Assembly (NCBI RefSeq): GCF_026240015.1
Contig: NZ_JAPIUX010000014.1
Location: forward strand, 1 to 58,248
Reading direction: 5' to 3'
DNA length: 58,248 nucleotides
Origin: Acetobacter farinalis
GTDB taxonomy: Bacteria > Pseudomonadota > Alphaproteobacteria > Acetobacterales > Acetobacteraceae
The notes below the pieces were generated by a model. That model saw only the letters and a program-made list of their open reading frames with translations, ran no database searches and was not told the DNA's origin. This document shows, piece by piece, positions 52,409 through 58,248 of the stretch. Position numbers and translations under genes: made by a program. How positions within the stretch are numbered: position 1 is the first letter of the stretch; each line of letters begins with the position of its first letter.

Positions 52409-53002
52409 TCAGTGTTTGGAGAAATCAACAACCGGCGGGGTCTGCGCTTCCGGGGAAGCCTCGTAATAAACGCGGGTGTGATAGCCCAGGATACCCGCCA
52501 CCAGATTGCCGGGGAAATGCATGACAGTCTGGTTGTAGGACAGGATAGCCTGCTGCAAACGCTGGCGGGCAACCGTGATACGGTTCTGGGAGCCTTCAAG
52601 CTGCACCATCAGGCGGGAGAAGTCCTGATTGGCCTGCAACTGGGGAGACTGCTCCACAACAGCATTGATCGCCTTGATCTCCTGCGTGTTGCGGGACTGG
52701 GCTTCCAGAATTTTCTGCTGGAGTGTCGCGTTGTCCACCGTGCGGGGGTCAATCCGGCTCAGCGGTGTTTCGCCGGAGCGGGCGGCGGCGTAATCTGTCA
52801 GGGTGTCATGCTCATGCGTGGCATAGCCCTTCACGGTGTTAACCAGATTGGGGATCAGGTCAGACTGGCGCTGCACTTCGTTCTGAAGCTGTCCGGTCAG
52901 TTCCAGCACGTTCTGATCTGCCGCCATGAAGCGATTATAGCTGGACCCGAAAACAAACAGCAGTCCAATCAGCAGAATCGCAGGAATGAGAAGCTTCTTC
53001 AT
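52409..53002 (-). CDS. lemA: LemA-family membrane protein
   Basis: A 197-residue protein with an N-terminal transmembrane helix (LLIPAILLIGLLFVFGSSYN) and the LemA coiled domain: RQSDLIPNLVNTVKGYATHE, ENRITV-type SQNRITVARQRLQQAI and YNQTVMHFPGNLVAGILGY, all family marks. The N-terminus is short outside the cell, with the helical bundle following the anchor. Function is not settled. ATG 53002 has AAGGA seven bases upstream. It is first of a two-gene operon with the TPM protein. Confidence 0.93.
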   Translation of the reverse strand: MKKLLIPAILLIGLLFVFGSSYNRFMAADQNVLELTGQLQNEVQRQSDLIPNLVNTVKGYATHEHDTLTDYAAARSGETPLSRIDPRTVDNATLQQKILEAQSRNTQEIKAINAVVEQSPQLQANQDFSRLMVQLEGSQNRITVARQRLQQAILSYNQTVMHFPGNLVAGILGYHTRVYYEASPEAQTPPVVDFSKH

Positions 53003-53195
53003 CAAGACATCCTTAAACAATCACCGTCACGCAACCTGACAGTGCTGGTACAGCACCCGTCATGGCTCCGTTTATTACCTCTCCTTACGCGAAAACCACA
53101 TCCGGAAGCCAAACATTTCCCGCTATGCAAAAAGAGGAAACAAAAACCGCCTTGCATCTTGGAGGGAACGGCCACGCCCTTTATAACTCTCTGCC

Positions 53196-54176
53196 ATGAT
53201 TATCATTACCGGTGGCGCCGGTTTCATTGGCTCATGCCTTCAGGCCTCTCTCGCACGGCGTGGAGAGGAAACCGTGGTGGTGGACTGGCTGGGTTCTGAC
53301 CTCAAATGGCGGAATCTGGCGGCCCATGCCCCCTCCCGCGTGATTGCTCCGGAAGAGCTTGAGGCTTTTCTGGCCACCGCCCCGAAAGTGGACGCCGTAT
53401 TCCACATGGGAGCCATAAGCGAGACCACCGCCCGGGATGCGGACCTGGTCTGGCGGACCAATGTGGCCCTGACCCAGACCCTGTGGGACTGGTGTGCTCG
53501 TACGGACACCCGCTTTATCTATGCCTCCTCCGCCGCCACCTATGGCGCGGCTGACAAACCTGAGCTGTTCTCGGATGATCCGGCAAAGCTGGACCAGCTC
53601 ACGCCGCTCAACCTGTATGGCTGGTCCAAGCACACGTTTGACCAGCATGTGATGGCCGGGCTGAAAAAGAACGCCCCCCGCCCCCCGCAGTGGGCCGGGC
53701 TGAAGTTCTTCAACGTCTACGGGCCGAATGAATACCACAAGGGCAAGATGATCTCTGTGGTGAAGGTGAAGTATGATGAGGTGAAGGCCGGCAACCCTGC
53801 CCGCCTCTTCCGTTCTGATCGCCCTGACATTGCCGATGGCCAGCAGATGCGGGACTTCATCTGGGTGGGGGATGTGGTGGATGTCATGCTCTGGCTGTAC
53901 GACACACCCTCCGTGTCCGGCCTGTTCAACTGTGGCAGCGGCACGGCCCGCTCCTATCTGGACCTGGCCCATGCGGTGTGTGACGCGGCGGGCTGCGCCC
54001 GGCAGGTAGACTTCATCACCATGCCGGAAAGCCTGCGCGGGCAATATCAGTCCTACACGCAGGCGGACCTCTCCCGCTTGCGGGCCGCGGGCTATACGGG
54101 CACGTTCACCACACTTGAAGACGGTATCCGCCGCTATGTGCAGGACTATCTTGCCACGGATAACCCCTATCTCTGA
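53196..54176 (+). CDS. hldD: ADP-L-glycero-D-manno-heptose-6-epimerase
   Basis: A 326-residue short-chain-dehydrogenase-type epimerase for the LPS core heptose precursor. The NADP-binding motif ITGGAGFIGSCLQ is at residues 4-16. HMGAISETTARD is the HldD-specific segment, the catalytic YGWSKHTFDQ supplies Tyr and Lys (near 142-146), and KFFNVYGPNEYHKGKM is diagnostic. Length is normal (308-330). No other heptose genes are adjacent. It is 39 bases before lgt on the same strand, so they may be co-transcribed. Confidence 0.95.
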   Translation: MIIITGGAGFIGSCLQASLARRGEETVVVDWLGSDLKWRNLAAHAPSRVIAPEELEAFLATAPKVDAVFHMGAISETTARDADLVWRTNVALTQTLWDWCARTDTRFIYASSAATYGAADKPELFSDDPAKLDQLTPLNLYGWSKHTFDQHVMAGLKKNAPRPPQWAGLKFFNVYGPNEYHKGKMISVVKVKYDEVKAGNPARLFRSDRPDIADGQQMRDFIWVGDVVDVMLWLYDTPSVSGLFNCGSGTARSYLDLAHAVCDAAGCARQVDFITMPESLRGQYQSYTQADLSRLRAAGYTGTFTTLEDGIRRYVQDYLATDNPYL

Positions 54177-54215
54177 ACGCCGCCTTTCTGATCTCTTGTC
54201 CGGATATTGCCCTGC

Positions 54216-55058
54216 ATGCTGCCAGTTCTTCTTTTCCCGCAATTTGACCCTGTACTGCTGCATCTGGGGCCGCTGACCATCCGGTGGTATGCGCTTTCCT
54301 ACATTGTGGGCATTGTGCTGGGCATTTCCCTGCTGCGCAGGCTGGTGCGGCTGCCCCCGGTTGCCGCCACCCCCGAGCAGGCGGATGATTTTCTGGGCTG
54401 GGTCACGCTGGGCGTGCTGCTGGGCGGGCGTCTGGGGTATGTGCTGTTCTACCAGCCCGGCTATTACCTCACGCATCCGTTCTCCATTATAGAGGTCTGG
54501 AAGGGGGGCATGTCCTTCCATGGCGGGGCGTTGGGCGTGATTATCGCCCTCGCCCTGTTCAGCTGGCGCAACAAGCTCAATTTTCTGGCCTTTGCGGACC
54601 GCGCGACTGTAGCCGTTCCTGTGGGGCTGGCACTGGGGCGCATTGCCAATTTCATCAACGGGGAACTGTGGGGGCGGGAAGCACCGGCTACTCTGCCCTG
54701 GGCGATGATCTTCCCCGATGCCGGGCCAATTCCGCGCCATCCGTCCGAACTGTATGAAGCCCTGACGGAAGGGCTGCTGCTGTTTCTCGTCATGTTCGCC
54801 GCCTCCCGCAAACAGAGTGTGCGTGAACGCCCCGGTTTTCTGGCGGGCCTGTTTCTGGCGGGCTATGCCTGCGCCCGCAGCTTCTGCGAATTCTTCCGGG
54901 AACCGGATGCGTTTCTGGGCTTCCTGCCCGGCGGTGTGACCATGGGGCAGGTGCTCTGTGTGCCCATGCTGGTGGCCGGTGTGGCGCTGATGGTGCATGC
55001 CTGCCGCAGCCCTGTTTATACCGGCCTGCCGGACCCCGTGCAGGACGCCGGGGCCTGA
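54216..55058 (+). CDS. lgt: Prolipoprotein diacylglyceryl transferase
   Basis: A 280-residue inner-membrane enzyme that puts diacylglycerol on the lipobox cysteine of prolipoproteins, a step needed for the several lipoproteins in this window. It has about seven transmembrane segments and the Lgt motifs GGRLGYVLFY, GGMSFHGGALG (with the essential His), and LGRIANFINGELWGR with the invariant Arg/Asn/Glu. ATG 54216 is preferred over an in-frame TTG at 54207. It heads the lgt-midA-pgeF-lipoprotein cluster. Confidence 0.95.
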   Translation: MLPVLLFPQFDPVLLHLGPLTIRWYALSYIVGIVLGISLLRRLVRLPPVAATPEQADDFLGWVTLGVLLGGRLGYVLFYQPGYYLTHPFSIIEVWKGGMSFHGGALGVIIALALFSWRNKLNFLAFADRATVAVPVGLALGRIANFINGELWGREAPATLPWAMIFPDAGPIPRHPSELYEALTEGLLLFLVMFAASRKQSVRERPGFLAGLFLAGYACARSFCEFFREPDAFLGFLPGGVTMGQVLCVPMLVAGVALMVHACRSPVYTGLPDPVQDAGA

Positions 55059-55072
55059 AGGACCGCAGTTCC

Positions 55073-56125
55073 ATGCCCGCCCCTCCCCCCGGTGAAGAAC
55101 GGCCGCCGGAGCGGCTTGATGCCTTCATGGCGCGGGCCAATGCGCAGTATTACGCCACACACCCCTTGCTGAGTGATTTTATTACCGCGCCGGAAATCTC
55201 GCAGGTGTTCGGGGAACTGCTCGGGGCGTGGGCCGCCATGGTCTGGAGCAGCATGGGCTGCCCCCCTCGGATTATACTGGCGGAAGCCGGGCCGGGCCGC
55301 GGAACGCTGATGGCCGACATGCTCCGGCTGATCACCTCCCGTGTGCCAGCTTTTGCACAGGTGCTTACGGTGCATCTGGTGGAAACATCTCCCCTGATGC
55401 AGGAGGCCCAGGCGGCCGCCCTCGCTCCTTTTCTGGCCCGCTTTCCGAACCTTTCCCCTGTCTGGCACACCACGCTGGAAAGCCTGCCGGATGGACCGCT
55501 GATTCTGGTGGCGAACGAATTTCTGGACGCCCTGCCCATCCGCCAGTTTCTGCACACACCCGAGGGCTGGCAGGAACATTATGTGCAGGATGGTGCGTTC
55601 TGCCTCGTGCCCTGCCCGCCCCCCAGCCTGCCCGATGGCCGCACGCTGGACCCGGACTACGTGGTGGAACTGTGTGAACCCGCACTGGATGTGGCCCGCC
55701 TTCTGGGCCGGCGCTTTGCCAGAACCCCCGGTGCTGCGCTGATTGTGGATTATGGCCACAACTCCGGCCTGACGGGAGACTCCCTGCAGGCCCTGCGCCA
55801 TGCACGCCCGGCCAAACCGCTTGAGGCCGCAGGGGAGGCTGATCTCACGGCCCATGTGGATTTCACCGCCTTTGCGGCCGCCGCCCTGCACGCCGGGGCC
55901 GAGGTGTGGGGTACCGTCACACAAGGGACGTTTTTACGTGCTTTAGGGTTGATGGAACGCACAGAACAGTTAGCGGCCCAAGCCAGCCCGCAGGATGCGG
56001 CCACCTTGCGCAGCGCAGCACACAGGCTGGCCGCACCGGAAAAAATGGGGCACCTTTTCCGGGTTATGGCCCTTACCTCTCCCTCCCTGCCCGCGCCCCC
56101 CGGCTTTGATGAAAGGACCGGCTGA
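55073..56125 (+). CDS. MidA/NDUFAF7-family SAM-dependent methyltransferase
   Basis: A 350-residue protein with the family signature HPLLSDFITAPEISQVFGELLGAW (in parts, near 30-53), the SAM-binding loop LAEAGPGRGTLMADMLR, the conserved ILVANEFLDALPIRQF and the GAALIVDYGH segment. Eukaryotic NDUFAF7 dimethylates an arginine of a complex I subunit; bacterial members probably do similar protein methylation. It lies between lgt (14 bases) and pgeF (directly adjacent stop/start TGAATG), a layout common in alphaproteobacteria. Confidence 0.92.
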   Translation: MPAPPPGEERPPERLDAFMARANAQYYATHPLLSDFITAPEISQVFGELLGAWAAMVWSSMGCPPRIILAEAGPGRGTLMADMLRLITSRVPAFAQVLTVHLVETSPLMQEAQAAALAPFLARFPNLSPVWHTTLESLPDGPLILVANEFLDALPIRQFLHTPEGWQEHYVQDGAFCLVPCPPPSLPDGRTLDPDYVVELCEPALDVARLLGRRFARTPGAALIVDYGHNSGLTGDSLQALRHARPAKPLEAAGEADLTAHVDFTAFAAAALHAGAEVWGTVTQGTFLRALGLMERTEQLAAQASPQDAATLRSAAHRLAAPEKMGHLFRVMALTSPSLPAPPGFDERTG

Positions 56126-56929
56126 ATGCCCTCTGGCCTGACTTCCGCCCGTAACCGGCCCTCCCCGCTGACCAGCCCGCTGCTGGCCAACACCCGCCAC
56201 GGATTTTTCACACGGGAAGGCGGCGTTTCAACCGGCCCTTACGCCAGCCTGAACTGCTCCACCCGCTCGGGAGATGATCCGGCCCATCTGGCCGAAAACC
56301 GCCGCCGTGTGGCCGATACGCTGGGTGTTGCGCCGGAGAAGCTGCTGGGTGTGACACAGATTCACTGCCCGCGTGTGATCACGGTGAAGGCCCCCTGGGC
56401 ACCGGGCGAGGGCGAACAGGCTGATGCCATGGTCACGCGCCTGCCGGATGTGGCACTCGGTGTGATTACGGCGGATTGTGCCCCGGTTCTGTTTGCCGCG
56501 CGGGACGGGCAGACCGTAGGGGCCGCCCATGCGGGCTGGCGCGGAGCACTGGCCGGTGTGCTGGAAGCCACGCTGGAAGCCATGCAGGCCCTCGGCGTGA
56601 ACCCAAGCGAAATACACGCTGTGGTTGGCCCCTGCATTGCGCAGGAAAGCTACGAAACAGGCGAGGACATGCACGCCGCCATTACCTCAGCCGACCCTCA
56701 GGCAGCCCGTTTTTTCATTCCGGGCAAGCCGGGCCATTATCAGTTTGATCTGGCAGGCTGGTGCACCTTCCGGCTGACGCGGGCCGGAGTTGGGCAGGTG
56801 GCCGCCCTGGGGGTGGACACGCTGGCCGACACGCAACGGTTTTTTAGCCACAGGCGGCGTACACTGGCTGGTGGCGGCCCCATCGGGCACCAGATTTCGG
56901 CTATTGCAACAGGAGTGCAGAACCGATGA
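56126..56929 (+). CDS. pgeF: Peptidoglycan editing factor PgeF (YfiH/multicopper-like domain)
   Basis: A 267-residue YfiH-family protein with HGFFTREGGVSTGPYASLNC, DPAHLAENRRRVADTLGV, the zinc-binding region ADCAPVLFAARD and AAHAGWRGALAGVLEATLE, and VGPCIAQESYETG. E. coli PgeF removes wrongly incorporated L-Ser from muropeptide precursors; older names are polyphenol oxidase or laccase. The metal-binding His-Cys-His set (HCP-, DC, HAGW) is present. It starts right after the MidA stop and its own stop overlaps the next gene as ATGA. Confidence 0.94.
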   Translation: MPSGLTSARNRPSPLTSPLLANTRHGFFTREGGVSTGPYASLNCSTRSGDDPAHLAENRRRVADTLGVAPEKLLGVTQIHCPRVITVKAPWAPGEGEQADAMVTRLPDVALGVITADCAPVLFAARDGQTVGAAHAGWRGALAGVLEATLEAMQALGVNPSEIHAVVGPCIAQESYETGEDMHAAITSADPQAARFFIPGKPGHYQFDLAGWCTFRLTRAGVGQVAALGVDTLADTQRFFSHRRRTLAGGGPIGHQISAIATGVQNR

Positions 56930-57876
56930 GCAGTTTCTTTCGCCACACAGCTCTTCCTCTCTCAGGGCTGGTCCTGCTCAGCGGCTGTATTGATGTTCCG
57001 CACCCTTTTTCCAATCCGGGGAAAGAAGCCCAGCGGCTGGCCGCCAATGCGCCGCCCTCCCGGCTGGATATTCCGGTCCCGGCAGAAAGCCAGCTTTCCG
57101 CCGATAACGCCCGCCTGTGGGCCAAGGATGTTGCAGCAGAACTGCTGCAACAGACCATTCCGGCCATGGCCCAGCCTGCACGCCCCGGTGACTGGTGGCT
57201 GAAAATGCGCGCGGACGTGCGGGGAGACCAGATAGTGCCGGTCTATATGGTCATGACCCCGAAGAATGAGGTGCGCGCCACACAGGAAGGCGCCCCCCTT
57301 TCGGCTCAGCTCTGGGCTGCGGCAGACCCTGCCACTCTCAGCCTTGCCGCACAGGATGCTGCCCCCAAAGTGGCCTCCGTGCTGACAGGCATTCAGGCCG
57401 CTGACATGGAAAAAGATCCGCACAGCCTGAAACACCGTGCGGCGCGCGTGTATTTCAAAGGTGTGAAAGGCGCGCCGGGGGATGGCGATATCTCACTGAG
57501 CCGCGCCTTTGCCGCCTCCTTCCGCGATACGTCCGACACGCTCCAGAACTCAAAAGAAAACGCGGATTACTCTGTTGCAACCACGGTCAAGCTCAGCCCC
57601 GGCCCGGCAGGCACCACGGGGCACCCGCAACAGCATATTGAAATTGTCTGGCGCGTTCTGGACAAAGCCGGCAAGGAAGCAGGGGCCGCAACCCAGATCC
57701 ATGATATTGAGGCTCACTCTCTGGACAAATACTGGGGAGACGTAGCGGTAGTGGCCGCACAGGAAGCCGCAGGCGCCGTCCGCCAGATTATCGACCGCTA
57801 TTCAGGGCGTGAAAATGCGCCGCTGCCACCTCCCGATGAGAGCGTGAAGGGCAAGAAGAAGAACGGAAAACACTGA
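56926..57876 (+). CDS. Hypothetical lipoprotein, coupled to pgeF
   Basis: A 316-residue predicted lipoprotein: signal FRHTALPLSGLVLLSGC with lipobox LSGC (near residue 21). The mature part has no family I recognise; its segments WWLKMRADVRGDQIVPVYMV, RAFAASFRDTSDTLQNSK, EIVWRVLDKAGKEAGAATQI and a Lys-rich end (KGKKKNGKH) suggest a soluble periplasmic domain of alternating beta strands. The ATGA overlap with pgeF makes it the fourth gene of the lgt-midA-pgeF unit, so a cell-envelope role is likely. Confidence 0.8.
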   Translation: MSSFFRHTALPLSGLVLLSGCIDVPHPFSNPGKEAQRLAANAPPSRLDIPVPAESQLSADNARLWAKDVAAELLQQTIPAMAQPARPGDWWLKMRADVRGDQIVPVYMVMTPKNEVRATQEGAPLSAQLWAAADPATLSLAAQDAAPKVASVLTGIQAADMEKDPHSLKHRAARVYFKGVKGAPGDGDISLSRAFAASFRDTSDTLQNSKENADYSVATTVKLSPGPAGTTGHPQQHIEIVWRVLDKAGKEAGAATQIHDIEAHSLDKYWGDVAVVAAQEAAGAVRQIIDRYSGRENAPLPPPDESVKGKKKNGKH

Positions 57877-57913
57877 CCAGAACGGTAACACGGGCAGACA
57901 GGTTACGTTCTGG
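57877..57913 (+). terminator. Stem-loop after the lipoprotein gene
   Basis: CCAGAACGGTAAC pairs with GTTACGTTCTGG (one bulged G) starting right at the stop codon. No T-run follows, so it is a moderate terminator or mRNA-end hairpin candidate. Confidence 0.45.
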
Positions 57914-57952
57914 TTGACTGACTTCTACAAAGCTGTTTGTTCCTGAGCGCCT

Positions 57953-58122
57953 TTACTGTTTCAGACGGTCTTTACGCACATAAACGTTGGGAATACCCGG
58001 CAGCAAATCATACTGTGTTTGCAAAATCTGCACGACGCACGCCATAAACTGCTCGGGCTTCCAGAGCCCCCATACAGTCCAGTTATCAAAATAAATAACC
58101 GGGGGCAGATTTTTCGGAAGAT
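57953..58122 (-). pseudogene. 3' fragment of an unknown gene cut by an IS element
   Basis: A minus-strand frame ends at 57953 and reads LPKNLPPVIYFDNWTVWGLW, then a helix-like PEQFMACVVQILQTQ and ...NVYVRKDRLKQ. Upstream, at about 58123, the sequence turns into the probable left end of an IS, and the frame runs on into it only by chance (ATG 58171 and 58195 lie in IS DNA). So about 55 C-terminal residues of a broken host gene remain. The family cannot be told from this piece; the rest may lie beyond the IS outside the window. Confidence 0.55.
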
Positions 58123-58248
58123 GGAGGGTTCGAAAAACCCCCTGGTTTTGAGAGCTGCTCTGTGATTCCATTTCCCTTGAGTTGATTGGGGGCATGGATC
58201 ATGAAGCAGACTGGTTTCTTTGATGTTGAAGAGCGGCTTGCTCGGCTG
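58123..58248 (+). mobile_element. Left end of a second IS5-family element (runs off the window)
   Basis: From about 58123 the sequence (GGAGGGTTCGAAAAACCCC and following) looks like an IS terminus, followed by a transposase start at 58201. The exact end and any target duplication cannot be fixed because the right end is outside the window. Confidence 0.6.
58201..58248 (+). CDS. Partial IS5-family transposase (N-terminus only)
   Basis: ATG 58201 opens MKQTGFFDVEERLARL, the characteristic beginning of a group of IS5-family transposases found in Acetobacteraceae and other alphaproteobacteria; it differs from the IS1031-type transposase near the left edge. Only 16 codons are in the window. Confidence 0.7.
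   Translation, partial: MKQTGFFDVEERLARL

Noticed and set aside
53232..54998. 588-codon minus-strand frame across hldD and lgt
   Set aside because: It is antisense to two certain genes in GC-rich DNA, has low-complexity His/Gln/Arg/Gly text and no family motifs.
1..58248. CRISPR array or prophage
   Set aside because: No regularly spaced repeats, cas genes, or phage structural, lysis or packaging genes were seen.

Overview
The window looks like the chromosome of an acetic acid bacterium (Acetobacteraceae, probably Acetobacter or a close relative; this is inferred from content, not from a marker gene). The pointers are a three-subunit membrane-bound FAD/cytochrome c dehydrogenase with a Tat-exported small subunit, an IS1031/IS12528-type IS5-family element, a lactate permease, and GC-rich, tightly packed housekeeping operons. 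No phage structural genes and no CRISPR array are seen.

Layout. (1) 1-2750 is a clearly AT-richer island on the minus strand. It holds a ParA/MinD-type ATPase followed at once by a stand-alone (p)ppGpp-synthetase-like RelA/SpoT protein, and then a possible third gene that runs off the left edge and whose two frames meet at a U UUU AAA slippery heptamer. An AT-rich segment with a perfect 12-bp inverted repeat and a complete IS element (TTA target duplication) separate it from the core chromosome. (2) 3787-15215: an MscS channel, then a B12 operon on the minus strand (DUF1636, cobW, cobN, cobB, cobC, cobO, cobQ) behind a cobalamin riboswitch. (3) 15543-22268: the dehydrogenase operon (small, large and triheme cytochrome subunits), and divergently a MarR regulator with an operator-like palindrome and an FUSC exporter. 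(4) 22316-31854: a GT61-like transferase, a short-repeat protein, a 3-hydroxyisobutyryl-CoA hydrolase-like enzyme, a flavin reductase, znuABC divergent from zur across a Zur box, an asparaginase and a GT-A-like protein. (5) 32275-44899: a histone H1-like basic protein, mtnA, ybaK, cysK, guaA, tRNA-Arg(ACG), an Ivy-type lysozyme inhibitor, an SLT/SPOR lytic transglycosylase, lctP and several lipoproteins. (6) 45013-58248: a large TonB-dependent receptor, a CsgG-DUF4810-DUF799 lipoprotein triad, an ABM monooxygenase, lemA with a TPM-domain gene, hldD, lgt-midA-pgeF-lipoprotein, and a host gene cut by a second IS5-family element at the right edge.

How the genes work together. The cob block makes cobyric acid through the aerobic cobaltochelatase route and should be shut off by adenosylcobalamin through the riboswitch. 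Zur and ZnuABC form a self-contained zinc-response unit. The dehydrogenase operon feeds electrons from periplasmic sugar or sugar-acid oxidation to ubiquinone. Several envelope functions (Lgt, HldD, PgeF, SLT, Ivy, CsgG triad, LemA/TPM) sit in the right half. The least explained and most interesting part is the left-edge ParA/alarmone-synthetase module, which has the composition and IS context of an acquired defence or stress cassette.
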